From the NCBI GenBank assembly GCA_016702415.1, contig JADJEA010000001.1:167001-231000 (forward strand): DNA of 64,000 nt. Direction: 5' to 3'. The notes under the pieces are model-generated. The model saw only the letters and a program-made list of their open reading frames with translations, was not told the DNA's origin and searched no databases. The number at the start of each line of letters is the position of its first letter. Positions within the stretch are counted from its first letter, which is position 1. The DNA comes from Nostocoides sp. Lineage in GTDB: Bacteria; Actinomycetota; Actinomycetes; Actinomycetales; Dermatophilaceae. Below, one piece after another: positions 1 to 9,392 of this stretch. A program made the translations under genes and the position numbers.

Positions 1-686
1 GGGTTCTGGTTGTCCAGGCGGGGTCGGCCGTCGGTCGGCGGGATGACATTGTCGGTCCAGCCGTCGGTGCGGCCGTTGTCCGGGTCGAAGCCCCCGTCGA
101 TGACCGCGACCGTGATGCCGGCCCCGCGTCCGGTGCCCTGGGGGCGCTTCCGGCTCAACGAGATCCGGTGCGCCCCACCGGACCCCGATTGCGGGGTGAT
201 GGGCTTGAAGGTGACGCCGTTCTGGTAGGTCACATCGTCGAGGCTCACCTCGAGGGGGAGTTCGCCGGCGGCGACGTCGAGGCGGGACTGGCGGAGGGCG
301 GCATACGCCTGCTGGGGATCGAGGCTGTCAACGGTCAGCCGACTGACGCCGATCCGCGTGTCGTCCTCCTGGGCGGACACGCTCGCGCCCAGCCCGGCGA
401 GCCACGCCGTCACCCGCGGGATCTGGTCGGTGACGGCGATGAGCGTGCCCTCGACGACGATGCGCCGCCCGCCTTCGAGAATGTCGATCATCCGCCCCGG
501 GCCGCCCGGGTCGAGGGCGATCTCGGCGTTGCGCCGCAGGTACGACTGGTAGTCGTGCGCCAACGCTAGGTTGACCTTCACATCGGCCGCGGAGGCGGCA
601 CGGGCGCTGGCCAGGCTCGCGTAGCGCCTCGGCAGCCCCTCGGCGAGGGCGGTGAACTCGGGCAACGCGCGGTCGAGCGCCATCAT
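1..686 (-). CDS. S8 family (subtilisin-like) serine peptidase, N-terminal part
   Basis: The C-terminal part lies beyond the left edge. ATG at 686 opens about 228 codons with no stop. The first ~185 residues are an uncharacterised N-terminal region or prodomain. The chain then reaches GITVAVIDGGFDPDN near residues 190-205, the catalytic-Asp motif of subtilases; His and Ser would lie off the window. No signal peptide is visible, so a cytoplasmic location is possible. It is divergent from, and 37 bp away from, the TPR-CHAT protease gene. S8 and CHAT proteins are often neighbours, which suggests a shared proteolytic pathway (inference). An octamer GGCATAC lies inside it near 299. Confidence 0.85.
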   Translation of the reverse strand, partial: MMALDRALPEFTALAEGLPRRYASLASARAASAADVKVNLALAHDYQSYLRRNAEIALDPGGPGRMIDILEGGRRIVVEGTLIAVTDQIPRVTAWLAGLGASVSAQEDDTRIGVSRLTVDSLDPQQAYAALRQSRLDVAAGELPLEVSLDDVTYQNGVTFKPITPQSGSGGAHRISLSRKRPQGTGRGAGITVAVIDGGFDPDNGRTDGWTDNVIPPTDGRPRLDNQN

Positions 687-723
687 GATTCCTAACTTGT
701 CCGTCCGGAGGAAAAAACCTTTC

Positions 724-3392
724 ATGGCTGAAGAGGAGACCGCGGGCCCTGTGATACCTGGCGACCGGGTGAAGGAGTTGGCGAGGTCGATTCTCGACCA
801 GCCGGGCCAGGTCGCGCCAGAGGCAGCCGAGGCGGCAATCTCCGCCGCCGAGGAGTCCGGGGACGTCGCGGGTGCGGCGGCGGTGCTCAATGCGCTCGCG
901 TACGCCGCGCGCGAGATGCTGCGCCACGACCAGGCCCAGTCGTATGCCGACCGCGCCCTCGTCCTGGCCCGCCGGGCCGGGTTGGTGGAGGAGCAGGCGC
1001 GGGCCCTCCTGGCACAGGCGATGATCGCCCTCGAGCTCGGGGACTGGCCGACTGCGCGCGCGCTCCTCGACCACGCCCGCGGGCTCGGGCGGCTGGAATC
1101 GAGCCTCGCTCTCGCCGGCGCGGTGTTGGCCGAGAAGGCCGGGGATCTCCCGACGGCGGTCGCCCTCGTCGAGGACCTTCTCGCCGGGGAGATCCCGGAC
1201 CCGGTGGTGCGGGTGAAGGCGCTGAACAATCTCGCGGTCTATGTCATGGAGAGCGAGCCCGAGCGCGCCCTCGGACTCTTGCGCGAGGCGCTGGCGCTCG
1301 TGCCGGCCGGGATGACCATGTTCGGCCCCTTGATCGAGCTCAATATCGGTCTGGCGCAGGCATTCTCGGGTTCGGTGCCGGAGGCGATCGCGGCCATCGA
1401 GGCGTCGGGTGAGCGGATGCGGGCCGCTACTGGGGCGGCACTGTCGGCCGAGTGGCACCTGGAGGTGGCGCGGGTCTTCGGCCATCTGCGTCTTCTCGAC
1501 GAGGCCCGGGCCGCGGCCGGGCGCGCCGTCGCCGCGCTGGCGACGGATGGGGGCGCCTTGATGCGACCGGATGCGCTCGTCTCCGCCGCCCGGCTCGCGG
1601 TGGCCGACGGCGACGCGGTGACTGCCCGCTCGATGCTCACCGACGCCCTGGAGGCGTATGCCGCGCAGGACCGCCCCGCCGGGGTCGCCATCGCCTCGCT
1701 GGAGTTGCTGCACATCGGCAGCGGTGCTGGCGGGTCCGGGGACGTGAGCGGTGGGGAGGTGGCCCGAGGGAAGATGACCCGTGGGGGGGTTAACAGTGGG
1801 GGGCACGGCGAGATCGCCCGGCACGCCACCACCTTGACGTCGCTCGGACTGGTCCGAGATGCGGCCCAGGCCTGGCTGCGAGCCGCGGACGCCGCGGCAA
1901 GCGCGGGAGACGTCTCGGCGGCCCGGTCCTTCTGGGCACGGGCACGCGAGCTGCCCAAGGCCGATCCCGTCGTCGCCCTGGAGGCCGACGCCCACCTCGC
2001 GGCAGCCGGCGGCGATCCCAGCACGGCCCGAACGCACATCGACGCCGCCCTGTCCCTCATCGACGGGCGGGCCGCCCTGGCCGCGGCGGCGGACCTGCGG
2101 CAGCGCCTGGCGGCGGAACGCCTCCGGTTCGAGCAGATGGACCGTACGCTCGCACGCACCGAGCCTGCCTCCGCTCGCCTGGACGGCCTCCTGCGCCGCC
2201 GCCCTCCCGCCCCGCCCCACAGCGGCGGCGGGCCCGGGGACCGGCACGACGACCTGCGGCTGGAATGGCGGGAATTGGCCCGCCGGGTGGAGAGCGCCGA
2301 GGAATCCCCCGCCTCGCTCGTCCTGCTCGGCACCCGCCTCGCCGAGACCGAACGTCGCCTCCGGGGGGCACAGTGGTCGGTGGGGGGCCGGGGAGGGGGG
2401 CGGTCGGCATACGGACTGGAGGGGGTCGCCGCCGCCGTCGGTATGCCGATCCTCACCCTCGCGCGCGTCGGCACCGACGCGGTGGGTTTCGTCCATGCCG
2501 ATGGATCGACCGAGTCCGCCGACCTCGGGTCCTGGGCCGATCTCCTGGCCCACGGCGCGGCGCTCACCCGGGCACTGACCCGGCTCGCCACCGGCGCGGA
2601 CCGCTCGGCGTGGGGTCCCGCGCGGGATCTCGCCGGCGACCTCGACCAGCGGCTCGCCCCGCTGACCGCCCTGGTGCCCACACGCGTCGAGATCCTGGTC
2701 CTGCTCGACCGCGGCCTGGAATCCCTTCCCCTGCAGGCCGTTCCGCGCTTGTGGACGCGCCCGATGACCGTCGGCTCGCTCGCCCTGACCGGCGCGGCGC
2801 GTCCTGATGACCCACCGGCGCCGGCCCAGGTCGTCGTCGCCGTGGGACCGCGCCTGACCCACGCCGACGCGGAGGCCGAGGCGGTCACCACGGTTTGGGA
2901 CGGGTCCATTCCGGCCCGGTCGGCGGGCGCCCTGCGCACGGCCATGGGTACCGCAACGCATGTCCACGTCGCCGCGCATGCCACCCTGCGGTGGGACAAC
3001 CCGCTCCACTCCGTCATCCACCTCGACGACGGACCGGTGTCGCTCACCGAGATCGTCGCGGCGGCTCGGGGGCGGGGGAGGGGGCCCGCGGCATACGGCT
3101 GCTGTATCTCGCCGCCTGTTCTCTCGCCTCCGCCCCCACCGACCCGGCTCTCGTCGGCGCGGTCCCGACCCTCGCGCAGTCCGGGATCGAGACCGTCGTC
3201 GCGGCCTCCATCCCCCTGCCGGACGAGCACGGTCCGTGGATCGCCCAGGAGGTGCACCGGGCCGTATGCCGCGGGCTCACCCCCGCCGCAGGCCTCGCCG
3301 CCGCCCGGACCCGGGTGGACCCCGCCGACCCCGCCCAGGCGACGGGATGGGCCGCCCTCGCCTGCCTTGGGGCGTATGCCGCTGCCCCCTGA
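724..3392 (+). pseudogene. TPR-CHAT domain protease-like protein, frameshifted near 3068-3084
   Basis: Start ATG 724 follows GGAGG (about 704-708). Residues ~1-600 are Ala/Leu-rich helical TPR-like repeats; the C-terminal ~250 residues match a CHAT (caspase-HetF-associated) fold. The His of HVHVAAHAT (codon near 2977) and the Cys of LYLAACSLAS (codon 3117-3119) form the expected catalytic dyad. They lie in different frames: one base appears missing in the run of G tracts at 3068-3084, right beside an octamer at ~3090. The other frame continues cleanly to the TGA ending at 3392, so the full product would be ~890 aa. Without correction translation continues out of frame to 3462. It probably belongs with the S8 peptidase and the LuxR gene. 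Confidence 0.8.
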
Positions 3393-3472
3393 CGCCCCGA
3401 CTGGGGCCGACCCGCGCCCTCGGGCGTTCGCGCGGCTGCCGCGGCGACATTGGCCTGGTTAAGGTGACGCCC

Positions 3473-4180
3473 GTGAGCACCGACGATGTGGTCGCCCTGG
3501 CATCGGCCGACGAGGCAGTTTCCACTGAGCCGCTGACCGTCGCTCTGGTCAACGACTACGAGGTCGTCGTGCGCGGGTTGGGGAGCATGCTCGCCGGGTA
3601 TGCCGACCGCCTCCTCATCGTCGAACGCGACGTCAGGCTTCCCGTTGCGCAGCCGGTCGACGTGGCCCTGTTCGACACCTTCTCCCAGACTCACGGGCCC
3701 CGCAGCGAGGTCCGGGACATCGTCGCGGAGGGTGCCGCCCGGCGCGTTGTCGTCTATTCGTGGAATCTGCAGCCCGAGGTCATCCGCAGCGCCCTGGATC
3801 TCGGGGTCGACGGCTATCTCTCCAAAGCGCTCTCCAGCGCCCAACTCGTCGATGCGCTCGTGCGGGTGTGTGCCGGCGAACGCGTGGTCAGCGCCCCGGT
3901 CGTGGACGAACGGACCGAAGTCGAGGTGTCCGGCGGGGACTGGCCGGGGCGGGCGGAGGGCCTGACCTGCCGGGAGTCCGAGATCCTCGCCCTGATCACG
4001 CGCGGGTTGTCCAATGCCGATATCGCCGACCGTACGCACCTGAGCATCAACACGGTGAAGAGCTATATCCGCAGCGCCTACCGCCGGATGGGGGTCACCA
4101 CGCGTAGCCAGGCCGTCGGCTGGGGCGTCCGCCACGGCTTCGCGTTGGAGCCCCCGCGGCGCGATCGCGTGGTCGGTTGA
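3473..4180 (+). CDS. LuxR-family response regulator
   Basis: A 235-aa protein. GTG 3473 is preferred because AAGGTGA lies 7 bases upstream; GTG 3464 is an alternative. Residues ~20-130 form a receiver-like domain (LTVALVNDYEVVVRG) with the likely phospho-acceptor Asp in DVALFDTF. Residues ~160-225 are a LuxR-type helix-turn-helix (LTCRESEILALITRGLSNADIA, then INTVKSYIRSAYRRM). No cognate kinase is adjacent, so it may be an orphan or pseudo-receiver regulator. It lies ~80 bp after the CHAT gene on the same strand and could control the CHAT/S8 pair (inference). Confidence 0.9.
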   Translation: MSTDDVVALASADEAVSTEPLTVALVNDYEVVVRGLGSMLAGYADRLLIVERDVRLPVAQPVDVALFDTFSQTHGPRSEVRDIVAEGAARRVVVYSWNLQPEVIRSALDLGVDGYLSKALSSAQLVDALVRVCAGERVVSAPVVDERTEVEVSGGDWPGRAEGLTCRESEILALITRGLSNADIADRTHLSINTVKSYIRSAYRRMGVTTRSQAVGWGVRHGFALEPPRRDRVVG

Positions 4181-4193
4181 CTCGGGCGCGGTG

Positions 4194-4236
4194 GGACGGG
4201 TCCTGGGGGGACGGGTCCTGGGGGGGACGGGCCTAG
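4194..4236. repeat. short tandem repeat
   Basis: GACGGGTCCTGGGGG is repeated about 2.5 times with a 16-17 bp period between the LuxR gene and the hydrolase gene. It is one of many G-rich minisatellites in this window. Confidence 0.6.
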
Positions 4237-4245
4237 GATTCGGGA

Positions 4246-5124
4246 ATGTCGCCCACGACCAGCACCTACACCTCCGAGACCGACGGCACGGTCGTCACGG
4301 CATACAGCTGGGGTGGTGAGCTGCCGGACCGACGCGGGGTGGTCCAGATCGCCCATGGGCTCGGGGAGCACGGTGCCCGTTATGACCGGCTCGCGCGGGC
4401 GTTGGTCGATGCCGGGTATGCCGTGCACGCCTCCGACCACCGCGGGCACGGGGCGACGGCCCAGGGCCGCTTCGGGGAGTTCGGGGTGGCCGGGTTCGAC
4501 GGGCTGGTGGCGGACGTCGTCCAGTTGGGGCGGGAGGTCCGCGGCCTGCACCCCGGGTTGCCGTTGGCTTTGTTCGCTCACTCGATGGGCAGCTTCGCCG
4601 CCCAGCGGGCGCTCCTGGACCACTCGTCGGTCTGGGACGCGGTCGTCTTGTCGGGCTCGACCGCGCTCGATGTGTTGGCGGCAAATCTCGCGAGCGCGGG
4701 TGACTCGGGCGCCGCAGGGCTGGAGGCGTTCAACGCCGGGTTCGAGCACCGGACCGGCTTCGAGTGGCTCTCCCGGGACGAGGCCGAGGTGGACGCCTAC
4801 TGCGCCGACCCCTGGTGCGGCTTCGACACCCCGCCCGAGCTGATCGGCGCTCTCTTCGGGGGCGCGGCCCGGATGGCGGACCCGGAGGCGTTGCGCGGCA
4901 TACGGCCGGATCTGCCCGTCCTCCTCGCCTCCGGAACCGACGACCCCCTCGCGGGCGGTGGGCAGCTGGTTGAGCTCGTCGGGGCGCGCTACCGCGAGGC
5001 GGGGCTGCGTGATGTGACCGTCACGCTCTATCCCGGCGCGCGCCACGAGATCGTTAACGAGACCAACCGCGACGAGGTCACCGCCGACGTGATCGGCTGG
5101 CTCGGCGCACACCTTCCGGCGTAG
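4246..5124 (+). CDS. alpha/beta hydrolase, monoacylglycerol lipase-like
   Basis: 292 aa. QIAHGLGEHGARY matches the oxyanion region and FAHSMGSF the nucleophile elbow (Ser). The acid residue is probably in SGTDDPL and the base in GARHEI, completing the triad of the serine aminopeptidase S33/monoacylglycerol lipase family. These enzymes hydrolyse monoglycerides or related esters. No signal peptide is seen, so it is probably cytoplasmic. The gene stands alone. The substrate cannot be deduced. Confidence 0.88.
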   Translation: MSPTTSTYTSETDGTVVTAYSWGGELPDRRGVVQIAHGLGEHGARYDRLARALVDAGYAVHASDHRGHGATAQGRFGEFGVAGFDGLVADVVQLGREVRGLHPGLPLALFAHSMGSFAAQRALLDHSSVWDAVVLSGSTALDVLAANLASAGDSGAAGLEAFNAGFEHRTGFEWLSRDEAEVDAYCADPWCGFDTPPELIGALFGGAARMADPEALRGIRPDLPVLLASGTDDPLAGGGQLVELVGARYREAGLRDVTVTLYPGARHEIVNETNRDEVTADVIGWLGAHLPA

Positions 5125-5175
5125 GACTCTGGGGGCCGGGGTGTTCAGGGCCCGGCGCATGGACCTGGCTCAAAC

Positions 5176-5616
5176 GTGAGCACACGCCTGCGGAACTTGA
5201 GCACGGTGGGCCCCAACGTGAGCACGCCTGCGGAGCTTCTCCTCCTCTGCACCAACACGATGCACATCGTTGCTGACCACGCCCAGGAGGCGGTCGGCAC
5301 ACCCACGCTCCACCTCGCCGATGCGACCGCGTATGCCGTGTCCCGCGCCGGTCTGCAGCGCGTCGGCGTGCTGGGTACCGCGTTCACGATGGAGCAGCCC
5401 TTCTATCGGGGCCGGCTCGCGAGCCACGGGATCGAGGTGCTGATCTCCCAGCCTTCGGACCGCGCGCTGGTCCATCGCGTCATCTATGACGAACTCCAGG
5501 GCGGCATCCAGGGCGGCGGCGACATGCAGGCGCGTCGTCGGATAGCCCCGGGTATGCCGCCCGGTCACCCTCCAGCGGGGCCGATCAGCCGCGGCCAGCG
5601 ATCAAGCGCCGGCTGA
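5176..5616 (+). pseudogene. aspartate/glutamate racemase remnant
   Basis: The open frame encodes only the middle of an Asp/Glu racemase. LLLLCTNTMHIVADHAQ carries the first catalytic Cys, followed by GVLGTAFTMEQPFYRGRL and VHRVIYDELQGGI. The usual N-terminal GGTSWEST-like start and the second catalytic GCTE motif are absent; family members are ~230 aa, and about 95 residues remain. Upstream bases contain a near-duplicate GTGAGCACNCCTGCGGA, suggesting a deletion or recombination junction. The 3' end overlaps the opposite-strand B3/4 gene. Confidence 0.7.
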
Positions 5617-6304
5617 TCCGTATGCCGGGGCCCACCCCGCCCAACGCCTCGGCGAGTTCGTCGCCCACCCGCTCCACGTCCGCATCGCCGGCGGGGGCGA
5701 GGGCGTCGATGATGAACAGGGCCGATGTCGTCGAGGCGGTCAAGGCGGTGCGCCGACACTGACGCCAGTTCCACCGGCGGCAGGTGACGCCCGCGTCATC
5801 GCACCAGATCACCTCACCCGGCTCCGGGTGGTCGACGGCGGGCTCACCGGCCGCGATCGTGTCGAACGTCTCCGACCCGAGGGCTCGCCGCAAGCGGGGG
5901 CTGCCGGCATACCCGTCGAGATCTTCACCACCGAGCGGCACCTGGTGGATGACCGAGATCGCGTTGTACGTGTCGGTGAGCCGGTTAACGCGGGGCAGTC
6001 CAGCCGACGCCCGGCGAGTCAGGGCCTCGAGACTGTTGCGGGTGCGCTGCGGTTTGGCGCCGAATGCCCGGTATGCCGCCCGCCACGCCGCGATCTGGGG
6101 CAGGTCCTCCACTGGGGTGGTGGCGATCAGACCCAGAGCGACCTGCTCCGCCCTCGCGAGGAGGGCGTCACTGCGCGCGTCGCTGGGTCCGCCGGCCAGA
6201 CCCTCGATGACGACGAGCAGTGCCCGGTAGTCGGGACGAAGCGCGAACACCGCGTCGTCCACCTGAGCTCCGGCGAGGAACCGGTTGGCGCCGTGGGGGT
6301 CCAT
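5585..6304 (-). CDS. B3/B4 tRNA-binding domain protein
   Basis: 239 aa from ATG 6304; the family usually begins close to the VDDAVFALRPDYRALLVVIEGL segment seen here at residues ~13-34. The later region LTDTYNAISVIHQVPLGGEDLDGY and CRRWNWRQCRRTALTASTT fits the B3/4 domain of phenylalanyl-tRNA synthetase beta, which in stand-alone form is thought to edit mischarged tRNA or bind amino acids. A GTG at 6334 would add ten residues. It lies downstream of cspA, separated by a hairpin terminator. Confidence 0.8.
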   Translation of the reverse strand: MDPHGANRFLAGAQVDDAVFALRPDYRALLVVIEGLAGGPSDARSDALLARAEQVALGLIATTPVEDLPQIAAWRAAYRAFGAKPQRTRNSLEALTRRASAGLPRVNRLTDTYNAISVIHQVPLGGEDLDGYAGSPRLRRALGSETFDTIAAGEPAVDHPEPGEVIWCDDAGVTCRRWNWRQCRRTALTASTTSALFIIDALAPAGDADVERVGDELAEALGGVGPGIRISRRLIAGRG

Positions 6305-6338
6305 GACCCCATTCTCGCCGGGGACCCCCGGCATACGA

Positions 6339-6368
6339 CGACGCCCCAGCCAATAGGCCGGGGCGTCG
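6339..6368 (-). terminator. hairpin terminator downstream of cspA
   Basis: A stem of 13 positions (12 paired) joins CGACGCCCCAGCC and GGCCGGGGCGTCG around an AATA loop, between the cspA stop and the start of the B3/4 gene. It has no U-tract, which is common for actinobacterial terminators. Confidence 0.6.
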
Positions 6369-6385
6369 ATCGAGCCGAAGCGGCG

Positions 6386-6592
6386 TCAGCGAATGACGGT
6401 GATATTCGCGGCCTGCGGGCCCTTGGGGCCGGCGGTGACGTCGTACTCGACCTTGGCGTTTTCGTCCAGCGAGCGGTAGCCGCTGGAGTTGATCGCCGAG
6501 AAGTGGGCGAAGACGTCGGCGGAGCCGTCGTCGGGGGCGATGAAACCGAAGCCCTTGTCGGCGTTGAACCACTTGACGGTGCCAGTAGCCAT
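6386..6592 (-). CDS. cspA: cold-shock protein (CspA family)
   Basis: 68 aa, the family's usual size. ATG 6592 follows AAGGACA. MATGTVKWFNADKGFGFI carries RNP1 (KGFGFI), and VFAHFSAI is RNP2. Single OB fold; binds single-stranded RNA/DNA as an RNA chaperone. About 200 bp lies upstream before the methyltransferase end, consistent with a long cspA-type 5' leader. Confidence 0.97.
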   Translation of the reverse strand: MATGTVKWFNADKGFGFIAPDDGSADVFAHFSAINSSGYRSLDENAKVEYDVTAGPKGPQAANITVIR

Positions 6593-6812
6593 GGGGATGT
6601 CCTTCTTTCGAGAAGTGGAGCCGGTCCCGACCATCGGGGGCCCCGTGCTGGTGATGCTCGTGAATACGCACTTCTCGGAAGGTTTTCCGCCCCAGGTGAG
6701 GCGGGCACAACAACGTCGACAGAACGAAAAGCTCAACAACTAGTGACCACCGTAGAGCATCTCCGTCCAAAACCCACCATCGGCACCAAGGCGGGAGCGC
6801 GCGGGTGACGAG

Positions 6813-7568
6813 CTATTCGGGGGGCGGCATACGCCAGATGGAGACGTGCGAGGCGCTGTCGTTGGTGAACGGCGCGCGGTCCCACCCGGCATACCGCGCC
6901 TGCGGCTCCATCCCCGCCAGCTGCGCCATGAGGTCGCACTCGGCCGGCCAGATGTAGCGGAAGTTGCTGGTGCCGTAGCGGATTGAGCCGTCCGGCACGT
7001 GGGTGTAGTGATGCGACGTCCCTTGCTGGGTCGTCATGTCGTAGGTGTCGAGGCCGACGTGCGTGGGGCTGACGTCGAAGGGCACTGCGCCGCTGCCCGG
7101 CGGGAAGCGACGGATGCCGGGCACCCACAGCTCGATGACGAACCGGCCGCCGGGGGCGAGATGGCGGGCGGCGTTGGCGAAGCAGGCAACCTGCTCGGCC
7201 TGGGTGCGCAGGTTGCCGATGCTGTTCCAGGCGACGAAGACGAGGGTGAACTCGCCGGGCGCGCCGACCTGCGCCGGCGCCGTGGCGCTCGCCATGTCGC
7301 CGACCGTCACCGGCAGGTCGGGGCGCTTGGCGTGCACTGCGTCGACCATCGGCTGGGAGAGCTCAATCCCGGCGACCGGTATGCCGCGCTCGGCCAGCGG
7401 GATCGCCACCCGGCCCGTGCCGATCGCCAGCTCGAGGACTGGACCGTCCCCGGCGAGGTCGGCGAGCAGGTCGACGGCCGGGTCCAGCACCGCCGGCGCG
7501 AACATGTCGGCACATGCCTCGTCGTAGCGTGCGGCCGCCTCCGCGTCCCAGTAGTCACTCGTGGTCAC
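6813..7568 (-). CDS. class I SAM-dependent methyltransferase
   Basis: 251 aa from GTG 7568 (VTTSDYWDAEAAARYDE). Motif I is VLELAIGTGRVAIPLAERG; the acidic residue binding the ribose lies in IPVAGIELSQPMV; post-I and motif IV regions follow (VGDMAS; FTLVFVAWNSI). The substrate is unknown. It ends with TAG at 6813. The region near 7578 upstream contains an octamer. Confidence 0.88.
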   Translation of the reverse strand: MTTSDYWDAEAAARYDEACADMFAPAVLDPAVDLLADLAGDGPVLELAIGTGRVAIPLAERGIPVAGIELSQPMVDAVHAKRPDLPVTVGDMASATAPAQVGAPGEFTLVFVAWNSIGNLRTQAEQVACFANAARHLAPGGRFVIELWVPGIRRFPPGSGAVPFDVSPTHVGLDTYDMTTQQGTSHHYTHVPDGSIRYGTSNFRYIWPAECDLMAQLAGMEPQARYAGWDRAPFTNDSASHVSIWRMPPPE

Positions 7569-7631
7569 AGGCCGACCGTATGCCGTGTGCCCGCCCTCCC
7601 ACACCCGAGTTTCCGCTGGAGCGGGGCTTGC

Positions 7632-8057
7632 CTAGGCGGGGCGGACCGTGTCGACTCCCTCGAAGCGAGCGAAGTCGCGGTCGAACGTGGCGATCCGGGC
7701 GCCAGCCTCGCGCGCCACTGCCGCGAGGACCGCGTCCGGGACGAGGTCTCCGAGGGCTTCCGCCTCCTCGGCCACCTGACGAAGCAACGTGAAGTGCCGG
7801 TCAGCAGGTTCGATCGGGACGTGGCCCGGTTGCAGCCGAACGGCCTCGATGAAGTCGAACGCCTCGGACAGCGAGGTCGGCACCGAGAAGATGCGCCGAT
7901 TCGTCGAGATGCGCAGGAACGAGGCCCACACTGCAGTTGGGACACCGAAGTCCGCGCCCTCAGCCAGGACCGCGTTGAACCACGCCCGGGCCTGGTCATG
8001 GTGAGGATGGTCGGCCCGATGGGTCGCGAGGACGACGTTGACGTCGAGGAGGAGCAT
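7632..8057 (-). CDS. vapC: PIN-domain RNase toxin VapC
   Basis: 141 aa. LLLDVNVVLATHRADHPHH supplies the first acidic residue of a PIN domain; further acids lie in DLVPDAVLAAVA and ATFDRDFARF. TA-type PIN proteins are Mg-dependent endoribonucleases. It follows the antitoxin gene by one base on the same strand, so the pair is co-transcribed and probably translationally coupled. Confidence 0.93.
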   Translation of the reverse strand: MLLLDVNVVLATHRADHPHHDQARAWFNAVLAEGADFGVPTAVWASFLRISTNRRIFSVPTSLSEAFDFIEAVRLQPGHVPIEPADRHFTLLRQVAEEAEALGDLVPDAVLAAVAREAGARIATFDRDFARFEGVDTVRPA

Positions 8058-8058
8058 G

Positions 8059-8313
8059 TCAGCGCATCCGGTCGAGTGGCTGGCCCTCGTCGAGCGCCTC
8101 GTGCAGAGCGCGGTTCGAGGAGAGATCGATGCCGGGCCTCGGCCCGGTGCCCCCCGTGAAGACCGGGAGGACCGGTGCCGGGGGAGGGGTGGGGCGGGCC
8201 AGATCTCGGCGCAGCGCGTTCTCTACGACGACCCCCACGGTGACCCCTTCGGCACGGGCGCGCGCACGGGCGCGCTCCAACAGCTCGTCGTCAATGGAGA
8301 GAGTGGTGCGCAT
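8059..8313 (-). CDS. vapB: VapB-type antitoxin
   Basis: 84 aa. MRTTLSIDDELLERARARARAEG is a ribbon-helix-helix DNA-binding N-terminus. The C-terminal ~35 residues (Pro-rich, then SNRALHEALDEGQPLDRMR) would wrap the toxin. Type II antitoxins autoregulate their operon; a direct repeat of GCATCAC just upstream (about 8328-8345) is a possible operator. Confidence 0.9.
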   Translation of the reverse strand: MRTTLSIDDELLERARARARAEGVTVGVVVENALRRDLARPTPPPAPVLPVFTGGTGPRPGIDLSSNRALHEALDEGQPLDRMR

Positions 8314-8354
8314 GATGCGGATTTTAATGCATCACGCGCATCACCTGGCGTTGT

Positions 8355-9338
8355 TCATCGTCGTGCTGTGGAGAGCCGGCCCCAAGCGAGCAGGGCGCGG
8401 ATATTGCGCACGATGAGTACGCCCTGCCACTCGCGCCGGGCCACGGCCCACTCGGCCCCGAACCAGCCGCCCCAGTCCCAGAACGGCTGCCACGACCCGT
8501 CCGCCGATTGGCCGCGGATCACCTCATCCAGGGCGACGTCGACCTGCGCGGCGATGACCTCCGCCAGCGGGTGCGCCGGATCGGGCGCCACCCACAGCGG
8601 ATGGATGCCGTATGCCGCGAACTCACCCCGCGCCCCCATCACCCGCTCGGGCAGGACCGTCCCCAGGTATGCCGCCATCGACCCACGCACGTCCGCCGGC
8701 ACTGCGGACTCTCCCACCAGGTGGGCCGCGGCATCGTGGGCATTGACCTCTTCGGCCCGCAACCCCTGTGCCGCAACCTCTTTCGCCTGCTCACCCAATT
8801 GGTCGAGCAACCGGGGGTCGAGCGAGCCGGGGGCGGCCGCGGCATACCGGAATAGGTGGGCAGTCAGGGCGAGGCCGGGATTGGCGACGAATCCCGCGAA
8901 GGTCTCGGCGAGTTGCCCGGGCTCGGACTGGTCCCACCACGGCGCGTGTGGCGCGGCCTGCGCCGCGGGCGGCAGGAAGGGCCACACGAGGCGACCGGCG
9001 TCGTCGGTCCGCACCGTCTCAACGAGCCAGCTGACCGCGTGCTGGACCAGCTCATGACCGGCTGGCACCGCGTGCATCCGCAGGATGTCGAGCGCGGTGA
9101 GGGTGGCCAGGACACTCGACTCCGGCGCCCGACAGTCCGACTCCAGGGCGTGCCCGAACCCCCCACCCTCCCCCCGGTATGCCGCGAGCTCCCCCACCAC
9201 CGCCTCGACCGGACCCCCGTCGAGCACGTGCGCGAGCCGGGCGCGTTCCAGGGGCCGGGCCTGCTCCGTGACGTAAGCCCGGGCCCGCTCGATCTGCGGC
9301 TGCGTCAACAATTGCGTCATAGTCGAGACGATATTCAT
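8355..9338 (-). CDS. prenyltransferase/squalene-oxidase-repeat-like protein
   Basis: 327 aa from ATG 9338 (ATG 9320 possible). Helical, with DGGPVEAVVGELAAYRGEGGGFGHALESD near the N-terminus and SADGSWQPFWDWGGWFGAEWAVARREWQG near the C-terminus. The repeated Gly-x-Trp/Gly-Gly-Phe patterns resemble alpha/alpha-toroid repeats of terpene cyclase-like proteins. No DDxD catalytic motif is apparent, so it is probably not an active cyclase. It is divergent from dinB. Confidence 0.6.
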   Translation of the reverse strand: MNIVSTMTQLLTQPQIERARAYVTEQARPLERARLAHVLDGGPVEAVVGELAAYRGEGGGFGHALESDCRAPESSVLATLTALDILRMHAVPAGHELVQHAVSWLVETVRTDDAGRLVWPFLPPAAQAAPHAPWWDQSEPGQLAETFAGFVANPGLALTAHLFRYAAAAPGSLDPRLLDQLGEQAKEVAAQGLRAEEVNAHDAAAHLVGESAVPADVRGSMAAYLGTVLPERVMGARGEFAAYGIHPLWVAPDPAHPLAEVIAAQVDVALDEVIRGQSADGSWQPFWDWGGWFGAEWAVARREWQGVLIVRNIRALLAWGRLSTARR

Positions 9339-9392
9339 GGCCACCGACAACGGTCTGGTCGGCGCAGGCCCGGCGTCCGGCACGATGGGGTG

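Noticed and set aside
328..3021. Very long minus-strand open frame opposite the CHAT gene
   Set aside because: Arg/Gly/Pro-rich composition with no family resemblance; a GC-driven antisense shadow. The same applies to the 22442-27625 plus-strand frame opposite gyrA/gyrB and to 13561-15051.
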